A stretch of DNA of 5,780 nucleotides from Calditrichota bacterium (GCA_013152765.1 JAADFT010000160.1:1-5780), one strand, 5' to 3'; positions 1-5,673 are shown, numbered from the stretch's first letter. The notes: generated by a model from the sequence alone, not told the origin. Made by a program: numbers and translations.

Positions 1-578
1 CGCAAACTGCAGACATCCCGGTGATCATCGTGAGCATGACGGAAGACAAACTCCTGTGCACCAGTCTCGGTGCACTCGAGTTCTTCGTCAAACCGGTGGA
101 CAGAAATCGGTTGCTGGAAGTTCTCCAGCGCATAAGTTCGAGGAAAACCGCTGGTAAACCCAGAGTGCTGATCGTGGACGACGAACCCTCCACTGTTGAC
201 TGGGTGTCCGGCGCCCTAGAAGCAAATGGTTTCGAGGTCCTCAAAGCTTACGGAGGCAAAGAGGGCATTGAACTGGCGACCAAACACATCCCGGACGCCA
301 TCGTGCTTGACCTGATGATGCCTGAAGTCAGCGGTTTCGAGGTTGTCGACAAACTGAAACAGCAGGAAAGAACGCGGGACATTCCGATCATTATCTTCAC
401 GGCGAAGACCATGTCGTCAGAAGAGCGTCGCCGATTGAGTAGACACGTTCTGGGCTTCGCCAAGAAAGCCGGTAAAGACGAACTGCTCCAGTACCTCGAC
501 GAAGTCCGGCGCATTCGGCCGGTGGAGCGGCCCGCGCCTTCGGAGGAACACGAGCGCGTAGCGGCTGTCGCCCAGTAG
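1..578 (+). CDS. C-terminal part of a hybrid sensor kinase or multi-receiver protein (two REC domains), 5' partial
   Basis: The frame is open to the left edge (first full codon at base 3), so the gene starts outside the window. The GTG at 21 lies inside a receiver beta-strand and is not a start. Counting residues from that GTG, the visible protein begins in the second half of one REC domain, ending with the conserved Lys in FVKPVD (K24). A short linker and a complete second REC (about 47-167) follow: acidic pair D53/D54, phospho-acceptor D97 in VLDLMMP, T127, and Lys near 148-149 in FAKKAG, where the usual Pro after Lys is missing. A polar tail of about 20 residues ends the protein. Tandem C-terminal receivers are typical of hybrid histidine kinases, but no kinase domain is in view, so that part is inferred. 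It would pass phosphate to its own receivers or to the next two genes. The next gene is 44 bases downstream on the same strand, consistent with one operon. Confidence 0.85.
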   Translation, partial: QTADIPVIIVSMTEDKLLCTSLGALEFFVKPVDRNRLLEVLQRISSRKTAGKPRVLIVDDEPSTVDWVSGALEANGFEVLKAYGGKEGIELATKHIPDAIVLDLMMPEVSGFEVVDKLKQQERTRDIPIIIFTAKTMSSEERRRLSRHVLGFAKKAGKDELLQYLDEVRRIRPVERPAPSEEHERVAAVAQ

Positions 579-622
579 CAGATGGCCGTCATCAAGAATG
601 AACAAGAGCGGGAACGAGAAGC

Positions 623-1015
623 ATGCAAGGGAAACGCGTTCTCGTCGTTGACGACAACGACCTGAATCTTGAACTGGTCACCGACTTGCTGGAAGTGGCT
701 GGCTTCAGCGTCCACAGTGCCACAACCGCGGAAGAGGGCATCCAGCTCGCCAGAACGACTCAACCAGACCTGATTTTGATGGATGTCGGGCTCCCGGGAA
801 TGGACGGGCTGGAGGCTGCCAGGATTCTCAAGAACGACCCTCGCACGCGTGGAATCCCCCTCGTGGCTCTCACAGCGCATGCCATGCGAGGCGACAGGGA
901 AAGGGCCCTTGCAGCTGGCTGCGACGGCTACATCACAAAGCCGATCGACACGAGAACGTTCGTCCGGGACGTCCATCGCTTCGTTTCGGCTCAAGGGCAA
1001 GAGGTCCGCGTATGA
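623..1015 (+). CDS. Stand-alone receiver-domain response regulator (CheY/DivK-like)
   Basis: This 130-residue protein is a single REC domain with no output domain. The acidic pocket is D10/D11 in VVDDN, the phospho-acceptor is D54 in LMDVGLPGMDG, and T84 and K106 (ITKPID) complete the switch and phosphate-binding set, so it should be phosphorylatable. Such proteins act in the cytoplasm as phosphorelay intermediates or as protein-protein signals. The start is ATG 623, 44 bases after the preceding stop. The purine-rich stretch before it is only a weak ribosome-binding site, so translation may depend partly on coupling to the upstream gene. Its stop (1013-1015) overlaps the next gene's ATG as ATGA, which implies co-translation with the HD-GYP protein. 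The likely role is to carry phosphate between the kinase upstream and another partner. The partner cannot be identified from sequence, and chemotaxis or cell-cycle roles are equally possible. Confidence 0.92.
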   Translation: MQGKRVLVVDDNDLNLELVTDLLEVAGFSVHSATTAEEGIQLARTTQPDLILMDVGLPGMDGLEAARILKNDPRTRGIPLVALTAHAMRGDRERALAAGCDGYITKPIDTRTFVRDVHRFVSAQGQEVRV

Positions 1016-2214
1016 CGGCAGTCAGCCACAAGCGTCACCGTATCCTCATCGTCGACGACGAGGCGATGAACCGCGAGCTGCTCCAGGATCTGATGACAAG
1101 CCTCGGCTACGAGTGCGAAACCGCCAGCGATGGCTTCGAGGCTTTAGTCAAGCTGGAGCTGGACGTGGATCTCGTGCTCCTGGACGTGATGATGCCAGGA
1201 CTGGACGGTTACGATGTGGCGCGGCGAATTCGCGCGAATCCGGCCACCCGGGACCTGCCGATCGTGATGGTCACGGCGCTGTCGAACAAGGAAGACCGCA
1301 TCCGGGCCATCGAGGCTGGCGCAAACGATTTCATCAACAAGCCCATCGACAAGGCCGAACTCTCCGCTCGCGTGGGTTCCCTCCTGAAGATGAAAGAGGC
1401 CCTCGACGAGCTGAAGCGCTACCGCAGCGAGCTTGAGGACACCGTTAAGAAGCGAACCCAGGCCCTGCGCAAGGCGCTGGAAGACATGGCCCGGGCCCAG
1501 CGAAACGCCTACAAAGCGCACCTTGAAACCATCGCTCGTTTGGCCATCGCAGCTGAATACCGAGACGAGCAAACAGCGGCCCACATCTACAGAGTGAGCG
1601 AGTACTCAGCGCTGCTGGCCGCAGCGGTACACCTGCCACCGCGGGACGTGGAGATCATTCGGCGCGCCGCCCCCATGCACGACGTCGGCAAGATCGGCAT
1701 TCCCGACTCCATCTTGCTCAAGAAGGGACGCCTCACGCCGGAAGAGATGAAAATCATGCAGCAGCACACGGTCATCGGGGCGCGCATCCTGAGCGGTTCG
1801 TGCTCGCCGCTGCTTCAGGCTGGCGAGGTCATCGCCCTGAGCCACCACGAGAAGTGGGACGGCTCCGGTTACCCTCGTGGGTTGAAAGGCGAATCCATCC
1901 CCCTGTGGGGCCGAATTTGCGCGGTCGCGGACGTGTTCGACGCTCTTACCACAGAACGTCCCTACAAAGAGGCACTGCCCAGTGAGCAAGCGGTTCAGAT
2001 CATCGTGAAAGGCAAAGGGACCCATTTCGACCCCAACCTGGTCGACGCGTTCCTGAGCAAAATCGACGCTGTGCTCGAAATCCAGCGCAAGTACAGCGAC
2101 ACAGACAACCCGGAAGGCGAGCAAACCGTAACCACCGTTTGCGCATCTCGCGACAATGTCGACACCACGTTGCAGGCCTGGCTGAACAGCTACCTCAACG
2201 TGCAAAAACGGTAA
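1012..2214 (+). CDS. REC-HD-GYP response regulator, probable cyclic-di-GMP phosphodiesterase
   Basis: This 400-residue protein has the RpfG-like architecture. The N-terminal REC (about 9-125) has D15/D16, phospho-acceptor D58 in LLDVMMP, T88 and K110 (INKPID). A charged helical, coiled-coil-like linker (about 125-170) leads to an HD-GYP domain (about 172-360). Metal and catalytic residues visible are H191, H223/D224 and K227 in HDVGKIGIPD, H252, H278/H279 in SHHEKWDGSGYP, G286-Y287-P288, D307 in VADVFD, and the TTERPY motif. The family hydrolyses cyclic-di-GMP to pGpG or GMP in the cytoplasm, lowering the second messenger that favours biofilm over motility. The residue four before H191, normally Glu or Asp, is Q187, and the usual TGxH reads TAAH. 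A polar tail of about 40 residues follows the domain. The ATG overlaps the preceding stop (ATGA), so the gene is translationally coupled to the stand-alone receiver. Activity is presumably controlled by phosphorylation of D58. Confidence 0.95.
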   Translation: MTAVSHKRHRILIVDDEAMNRELLQDLMTSLGYECETASDGFEALVKLELDVDLVLLDVMMPGLDGYDVARRIRANPATRDLPIVMVTALSNKEDRIRAIEAGANDFINKPIDKAELSARVGSLLKMKEALDELKRYRSELEDTVKKRTQALRKALEDMARAQRNAYKAHLETIARLAIAAEYRDEQTAAHIYRVSEYSALLAAAVHLPPRDVEIIRRAAPMHDVGKIGIPDSILLKKGRLTPEEMKIMQQHTVIGARILSGSCSPLLQAGEVIALSHHEKWDGSGYPRGLKGESIPLWGRICAVADVFDALTTERPYKEALPSEQAVQIIVKGKGTHFDPNLVDAFLSKIDAVLEIQRKYSDTDNPEGEQTVTTVCASRDNVDTTLQAWLNSYLNVQKR

Positions 2215-2229
2215 CCGCTGATTCCCGCC

Positions 2230-2255
2230 AGCAGACCCCACCTGCTCTGTTTCTC
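2230..2255 (+). terminator. Weak candidate terminator after the signalling operon
   Basis: A 5-bp stem AGCAG/CTGCT with a 7-base loop begins 16 bases after the HD-GYP stop and is followed by a pyrimidine-rich CTGTTTCTC. The stem is short and the T-tract is interrupted, so this is only a candidate. The convergent gene on the other side makes termination somewhere in 2215-2357 likely. Confidence 0.25.
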
Positions 2256-2316
2256 ACCACAGTAAAGCGATTCGGTCAGTCCGAACGACATGGTTCACGA
2301 CGACAGACCGTTGCAC

Positions 2317-2336
2317 AGAGAAGCACGCGGTCGTGC
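2317..2336 (-). terminator. Weak candidate terminator for the ADP-ribosylglycohydrolase gene
   Basis: Read on the minus strand, GCACG-ACCG-CGTGC forms a perfect 5-bp stem with a tetraloop about 21 bases after the TAA stop, and TTCTCTG follows. Position and polarity suit an intrinsic terminator. The T-tract is poor and the stem short, so confidence is low. Confidence 0.28.
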
Positions 2337-2357
2337 AGTAAAGCCGGTGAAGCTGGG

Positions 2358-3314
2358 TTATCTGGCTCTCCTGGCAGCCGCCTGCGCCAGAGCCAGCCCG
2401 AGCTCCCGGATTTCTTTCGACCGCGCCAGCACGTCAATCCACGCTGACGGAATTCCACCTTCGCCGTAAGCCACACCGGCCAGTCCGCCAGTCACGGCCC
2501 CGACGGTGTCCGTGTCGCCGCCCAGATTCACCGCCAGCAAAACGGCTTCCCGAAACGTCCCGGTTTTCGCCAGACACCAGAAAGCCGCTTCCAGCGTGTC
2601 CACAACGTAGCCGGAGCTCCGCACCTCGGACTCCTCAGCGTCCAGAATGCTCAGGTCGAGCACACGACTGAAATGCACACGCTCTCCGGCGAACGGCTCG
2701 CTCACGTAGAAACCGGACGCAGCGTGGATTCCGTTTTCCAGCGCGGTCCGTACATCCTGCCCGTGCAGCAATTCCCTGGCGACCAGGCAGTAAATGCCGC
2801 AAGCCATCTGCGAACGCGGGTGCGCGTGGGTGATGGCCGAGACTCTGTGCGCCGCCTCCAGCAGTTCCTGCACGTCCGCATCGGCGAAGAAAAGGGCCAC
2901 GGGCAGAATGCGCATCAACGAACCGTTGCCGTTACTCCACTCTCCTTTGCCACCGGCTTTTTCCGCCGGGACTCCGCGCCGTAACCGCGCGATCGCCTGT
3001 CGCGTTGTCCGTCCGATGCCAACGGGCTGTCCGTGCGGCGACCAGTACCCCTCATCCAGCCAGCGGACGAACCGCCGCCCCACGTCATCCAGGTCCAGGC
3101 GTCCCAGTTCAGCCAGGCTCGCTGCCAAACACAGGGTAAGCGAGGTGTCGTCGGACCACGTGCCCGGCGGCAGCCCCCAGCGGGAAGCGGGCAGCATTTC
3201 CTCGACTGGCCTGGCACGAAGGCGCTTTCTGGACACTCCTTCCACCGGCACACCAAGCGCGTCGCCGACAGCAACGCCGAGCAGCCCACCCGTCACGCGA
3301 GACTCGCGGTCCAT
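2358..3314 (-). CDS. ADP-ribosylglycohydrolase family protein (DraG/ARH-like)
   Basis: This 318-residue protein has the full ADP-ribosylglycohydrolase layout: an N-terminal GDALGVPVEG (from G17), the metal-binding SDDT (S54-T57), GNGSLMRILP (about 129-138), THAHP (162-166), and the second metal-binding motif GGDTDT (265-270) followed by GAVTGGLAG. These supply the Asp/Thr ligands of the two-magnesium centre used to cleave the glycosidic bond of ADP-ribose attached to protein side chains or small molecules. The enzyme should be cytoplasmic; no signal peptide or membrane segment is seen. The length is normal and the metal motifs are intact. ATG 3314 is preferred because GGGAGGTGG lies just upstream, with five bases between GGAGG and ATG. 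The alternative GTG at 3320 overlaps that site. The gene is convergent with the signalling operon and divergent from the tenA pair. No ADP-ribosyltransferase gene is in view, so the substrate is unknown. Confidence 0.93.
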   Translation of the reverse strand: MDRESRVTGGLLGVAVGDALGVPVEGVSRKRLRARPVEEMLPASRWGLPPGTWSDDTSLTLCLAASLAELGRLDLDDVGRRFVRWLDEGYWSPHGQPVGIGRTTRQAIARLRRGVPAEKAGGKGEWSNGNGSLMRILPVALFFADADVQELLEAAHRVSAITHAHPRSQMACGIYCLVARELLHGQDVRTALENGIHAASGFYVSEPFAGERVHFSRVLDLSILDAEESEVRSSGYVVDTLEAAFWCLAKTGTFREAVLLAVNLGGDTDTVGAVTGGLAGVAYGEGGIPSAWIDVLARSKEIRELGLALAQAAARRAR

Positions 3315-3316
3315 TT

Positions 3317-3325
3317 CCACCTCCC
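3317..3325 (-). promoter_or_regulatory. Ribosome-binding site that decides the hydrolase start
   Basis: On the minus strand GGGAGGTGG precedes ATG 3314, with GGAGG five bases from the ATG. The in-frame GTG at 3320-3318 shares its first base with the end of GGAGG, so it cannot use this site. That favours the ATG and a protein two residues shorter. Confidence 0.75.
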
Positions 3326-3903
3326 GGAAAAATGTTCAGCAGCCTTTGCGTCGCACACATGCCACGTTCGTCCCCCGCAGGAACTCCCATCACGGCTCTT
3401 CGTTGCAAAGGAGGAACGCGGCAAGATTGTTGACCCTCAGCATTTCAACTTTGCATCCGCTTTCTCAGACTACGCGGCCCAGACGTAGCGCTCGTCCACA
3501 CAGAGCAGGCGGGTTCTCCCCTCCGGGCCGGGACACTGCCCTGGCGGCAGCACGACAGTCGCTCCGCAAACGGTCGCAAGCGTACTTCTGCGGTGTTGAA
3601 CCAGCCTGAGTTTCCGGTCTTCCGGCGCAAATCTACGAACTCGACGGGTGGGCAGCAAGAAGATTCCGGACGGGCAAAGTTTGTTCGTCCCCAAGGCCGC
3701 AGCCGCAAAGGGCTCATTAGCAGCAAGCAAAGAAGGGCCAGACTCTCAAAACCCTTTCTCAGGGGGTCACCCGCGATTTGGACTTGAGTTCGCTGCGTCA
3801 ACGTGGGCGAAGTGGAGAGCCTGCACAAGCAGCTTCTTTTCAGTGCGAACGTCGGGTCTGTCACCACCGGACAGGCGCTTTCGACGGAATCAAAGTTAAC
3901 CGC
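3326..3903. other. Long divergent intergenic region with no convincing gene
   Basis: Between the minus-strand hydrolase and the plus-strand tenA pair lie nearly 600 bases, which must hold both promoters. Open frames cross it on both strands, but they lack ribosome-binding sites, run antisense into neighbouring genes, or give Arg/Ser/Pro-rich low-complexity products. I found no tRNA, no TPP riboswitch core and no transposon ends. No sigma-70 promoter of convincing quality stands out for either gene. Visible structure includes CTGCC/GGCAG near 3536-3550, CCGG-TCTT-CCGG near 3614-3625, and the hairpin at 3856-3876 listed separately. In GC-rich DNA short stems of this kind are expected by chance. 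Confidence 0.6.
3856..3876 (+). promoter_or_regulatory. Stem-loop in the region upstream of tenA
   Basis: GTCTGTC and GACAGGC can pair over 7 bp (one G-U) around a 7-base loop ACCACCG, ending 39 bases before ATG 3916. It may be part of the untranslated leader, or a DNA-level operator (core CTGTC-N7-GACAG). There is no T-tract, so it is not an intrinsic terminator. Function is unknown. Confidence 0.3.
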
Positions 3904-3909
3904 AGGAGG
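3904..3909 (+). promoter_or_regulatory. Ribosome-binding site of the first tenA gene
   Basis: A perfect AGGAGG sits six bases before ATG 3916. The reading frame stays open upstream to 3778, so this site decides the start. The extra upstream residues do not resemble the TenA family. Confidence 0.85.
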
Positions 3910-3915
3910 GCGAAG

Positions 3916-4587
3916 ATGACGGGGAAACGTTTCACCGACGAGCTCTGGAACTCCATTCGGTCGATTTACGAAGCCATCTTGCGTCATCCCTTTGTGACCG
4001 GCCTTGCTGACGGCACTCTGCCCGAAGACAGATTCCGCTTCTACGTGGTCCAGGATGCGCTGTACCTGCGCGACTTCGCGCGGGCGCTGGACCTCGTGGC
4101 CGCCAAGTCCCCCAGCGACGCCTGGACGGAGTTCTTGTCCGAACACGCGCGGGAGACGCTGGTCGTGGAACGCGCCCTGCACGACAGCTTTTTCAAAGAC
4201 TGGGGGCTGACTACGGAGTCCGTGTACAGCACACCGGCAGCCCCGACAAACCTGGCTTACACGTCGTACCTGCTGCGGGTTGCCGCGGTTGGCAGCTTCG
4301 AAGAGGGCGTAACGGCCTTGCTGCCGTGCGACTGGATCTACGTGCGCGTCGGCAAAGAACTGGAGCAGAAGGGATCGCCAAACCCTCTCTACCAGCGCTG
4401 GATCGACACCTACGCCTCCGACGAATTCTGGACGGTGGTGAAACGCCTGATCGACCTGGTCGACGAGGCAGCGCAGGGTCTTGACCCGGGCAGACTGGCA
4501 GCTCTCCGCCGCCACTTCGTCACCACGAGTCGTTACGAGTGGATGTTCTGGGACATGGCCTGGCGGCTCGAAAGCTGGCCGGTTTGA
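3916..4587 (+). CDS. tenA: TenA family aminopyrimidine aminohydrolase / thiaminase II (Cys-type, TenA_C)
   Basis: This 223-residue all-helical cytoplasmic protein has the usual TenA length. It contains the family blocks VVQDALYLRDFA (about 44-55), YTSYLL (115-120), LLPCDWIYVRVG (135-146), IDTYASDEF (163-171) and YEWMFWDMAW (207-216). Every active-site residue known from Bacillus subtilis TenA has a counterpart at a constant offset of three: D47, Y50, Y115, C138 (nucleophile), Y142, Y166 and E208. The enzyme hydrolyses aminopyrimidines such as amino-HMP to HMP, salvaging degraded thiamin for thiamin diphosphate synthesis; it can also cleave thiamin slowly. The old label 'transcriptional activator' is historical. 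ATG 3916 follows AGGAGG at six bases and gives a start matching the family. A second tenA paralogue starts 26 bases after the stop, so the two are probably one transcript. Confidence 0.95.
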   Translation: MTGKRFTDELWNSIRSIYEAILRHPFVTGLADGTLPEDRFRFYVVQDALYLRDFARALDLVAAKSPSDAWTEFLSEHARETLVVERALHDSFFKDWGLTTESVYSTPAAPTNLAYTSYLLRVAAVGSFEEGVTALLPCDWIYVRVGKELEQKGSPNPLYQRWIDTYASDEFWTVVKRLIDLVDEAAQGLDPGRLAALRRHFVTTSRYEWMFWDMAWRLESWPV

Positions 4588-4600
4588 GCCACAAACCAGC

Positions 4601-4609
4601 GGGAGGTGG
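4601..4609 (+). promoter_or_regulatory. Ribosome-binding site of the second tenA gene
   Basis: GGGAGGTGG lies in the 26-base gap between the two tenA genes, seven bases from GGAGG to ATG 4614. Its frame is open upstream into the first gene (to 4539), so this site sets the start. The sequence closely matches the hydrolase site at 3317-3325. Confidence 0.85.
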
Positions 4610-4613
4610 AAAA

Positions 4614-5276
4614 ATGGGCTTCGTTTCCGAGCAGTTGAAGAAGCACGAGAAGCTCTGGCAGCAGATGTGCGACCACCCGTTTCTGCGCGAAACGGCAGCG
4701 GGAATTATCCCGGACGACCGGTTCTCCAACTGGCTTCGTCAGGACTACGTGTTTGTGCGTGAAGCCATCCCTTTCCTGGCGCTTCTGATCCCCAAGGCTC
4801 CACTGGCTCACCGCAAGTCGATCTCCGAGACACTGGTTGGTTTTCACCAGGAGCTGGAGCTCTTCGAGAAAATGGCGGCTGAGCACGGCGTGGATCTCAC
4901 TGACGTGGTACCCACCCCCACGAACCGGGGCTACATCAATTTTCTCCTGACCACAGCTGCCATCGAGCCGTACGAAGCAGGTTTCACCGTGCTCTACACC
5001 GGCGAGAAAGCCTACCTGGACTCGTGGATGGCGGTCAAATCGGCGCAGAAATCCACCAGCAAATGGCAGGCTTTCATCGACCACTGGACCAGCGACGGTT
5101 TCCGACAGTGGGTGGACTGGCTCGGCGCCGAGCTCGACCTGCTGGCGGAACAGGCCTCTCCAGCACTGAGGGAGAGAATGGCGGAGCGTTTTCTGGATGG
5201 CCTCCGGTACGAAATCCAGTTCTGGAACATGGCCTACCAGGGGGAAAGCTGGGAGTCCGTGCACACGCAAATTTGA
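4614..5276 (+). CDS. TenA family protein lacking the active-site Cys (TenA_E-like)
   Basis: This 220-residue protein has the TenA fold throughout: RQDYVFVREA (42-51), RGYINFLL (105-112), GFTVLYTGEKAYLDSW (123-138), IDHWTSDGF (155-163) and RYEIQFWNMAY (198-208). It keeps D44, Y107, Y134 and E200. The nucleophilic Cys of classical TenA is G130, immediately followed by E131 in the E-K-x-Y-x-x-x-W pattern of the TenA_E subgroup. The family Tyr positions 47 and 163 (B. subtilis numbering) are F47 and W158. TenA_E proteins, studied in plants, act in thiamin-pyrimidine salvage as amide or amino hydrolases with a Glu-based mechanism; I infer similar chemistry, perhaps on a formylamino-pyrimidine. Substrate use may differ from the Cys-type neighbour directly upstream, with which it is probably co-transcribed. 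The start is set by GGGAGGTGG before ATG 4614. The two paralogues are clearly diverged, so this is not a recent duplication. Confidence 0.9.
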   Translation: MGFVSEQLKKHEKLWQQMCDHPFLRETAAGIIPDDRFSNWLRQDYVFVREAIPFLALLIPKAPLAHRKSISETLVGFHQELELFEKMAAEHGVDLTDVVPTPTNRGYINFLLTTAAIEPYEAGFTVLYTGEKAYLDSWMAVKSAQKSTSKWQAFIDHWTSDGFRQWVDWLGAELDLLAEQASPALRERMAERFLDGLRYEIQFWNMAYQGESWESVHTQI

Positions 5277-5293
5277 TCCGTGTCGCAGTTGCG

Positions 5294-5315
5294 TTCGAAA
5301 CCTGACAATTTCGAA
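5294..5315 (+). repeat. Inverted repeat TTCGAAA-N8-TTTCGAA after the tenA pair
   Basis: A perfect 7-bp inverted repeat with an 8-base spacer starts 17 bases after the second tenA stop. As RNA it would make a hairpin that could protect the 3' end or contribute to termination, but no T-tract follows. As DNA it is a dyad of operator size. AGAG/CTCT and GGGG/CCCC stems follow directly. Confidence 0.45.
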
Positions 5316-5344
5316 GAGCAACGACTCTGGGGAGATTCGCCCCG

Positions 5345-5392
5345 GGCAGGGAACGCAGATGCGGCAAAAGTCCGCACGCTACCGGTCCTGCC
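5345..5392 (+). other. Nested stem-loop, possible structured RNA element
   Basis: An outer perfect 6-bp stem GGCAGG/CCTGCC (5345-5350 with 5387-5392) encloses an inner perfect 5-bp stem TGCGG/CCGCA (5360-5364 with 5372-5376) with loop CAAAAGT, joined by unpaired arms of 9 and 10 bases. Two stems around an internal loop resemble a small structured RNA, but I recognise no known family, and chance pairing in GC-rich DNA is possible. Confidence 0.25.
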
Positions 5393-5428
5393 AGGCGAAC
5401 CAGGCTTGTCATGGCCGGGTGTTCCTCC

Positions 5429-5455
5429 GGGGTCAAATGCACCAGTTCTGTCCCC
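5429..5455. repeat. REP-like imperfect inverted repeat
   Basis: GGGGTCA at the left and TGTCCCC at the right match as inverted arms at 6 of 7 positions around 13 bases. The form (GGGG-rich arms, short spacer, intergenic) resembles REP elements mobilised by RAYT (IS200-like) transposases. There is one copy in the window, so its repetitive nature is not shown here. Confidence 0.35.
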
Positions 5456-5561
5456 TGGCACAACCTTTCCGGACGGAACAGCACTCCTGCGGGCAGAATC
5501 TCCCCGGACGCAGCAACGGCGTCGCGCTGACGACAGGGTTAACAGATCCCCCTCACGGAGC

Positions 5562-5597
5562 CCGGGGAAGCTTTCGACTCGCGCTTCCACCCGGAAG
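5562..5597 (+). other. Overlapping alternative hairpins
   Basis: GGAAGC (5566-5571) pairs with GCTTCC (5583-5588), extended by CCGG/CCGG (5562-5565 with 5591-5594) across a 2-base bulge. The same CTTCC (5584-5588) can instead pair with GGAAG (5593-5597) around an ACCC loop. The two folds exclude each other, as in attenuators, but no T-tract or coding target follows closely. Confidence 0.25.
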
Positions 5598-5653
5598 GTT
5601 GCGGCACAACTCTTGCCCCAACAGAGGCGACAACGTTGATTTCCATCCTGCCC

Positions 5654-5673
5654 GGTGTCGGTTTTTTGACACC
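5654..5673. promoter_or_regulatory. Palindrome GGTGTC-N8-GACACC, candidate operator
   Basis: A perfect 6-bp dyad flanks an 8-base spacer carrying six T. It lies 37 bases upstream of the candidate -35 box at 5711, a position suited to an activator or repressor acting on the gene leaving the window. As RNA it would be a hairpin with the T-run in the loop, not after the stem, so it is not a plus-strand intrinsic terminator. Confidence 0.35.

Noticed and set aside
21..23. GTG as the start of the first gene
   Set aside because: The frame is open to the window edge, and the codons before it (ADIP) belong to the receiver-domain strand.
2794..3609. A 271-residue plus-strand frame antisense to the hydrolase
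   Set aside because: It is a shadow of the GC-rich hydrolase gene: Arg/Ser/Pro-rich, no initiation signal.
3470..3730. An 86-residue minus-strand frame in the divergent intergenic region with a somewhat protein-like C-terminus
   Set aside because: It would need a TTG start without a ribosome-binding site just after an in-frame stop, and no domain is recognisable. A decayed gene cannot be wholly excluded.
3735..3775. CTGAGA on the minus strand at 3762-3757 next to GGGTGACCCC, suggestive of a TPP riboswitch
   Set aside because: The second conserved half (the GAACCUGAUCUGG-like block and closing stem) is absent, and the strand is wrong for tenA.
3445..4515. A 356-residue open frame on the minus strand across the first tenA gene
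   Set aside because: It is antisense to a gene with complete catalytic motifs, has no ribosome-binding site, and its translation resembles no family.
5291..5310. GTTCGAAAC resembling a tRNA T-loop
   Set aside because: Flanking bases do not form a T-stem and no acceptor or anticodon arm fits; it is part of the TTCGAAA inverted repeat.
5456..5470. TGGCAC resembling a sigma-54 -24 element
   Set aside because: Ten bases after the GG the sequence is CC, not the required GC of the -12 element.
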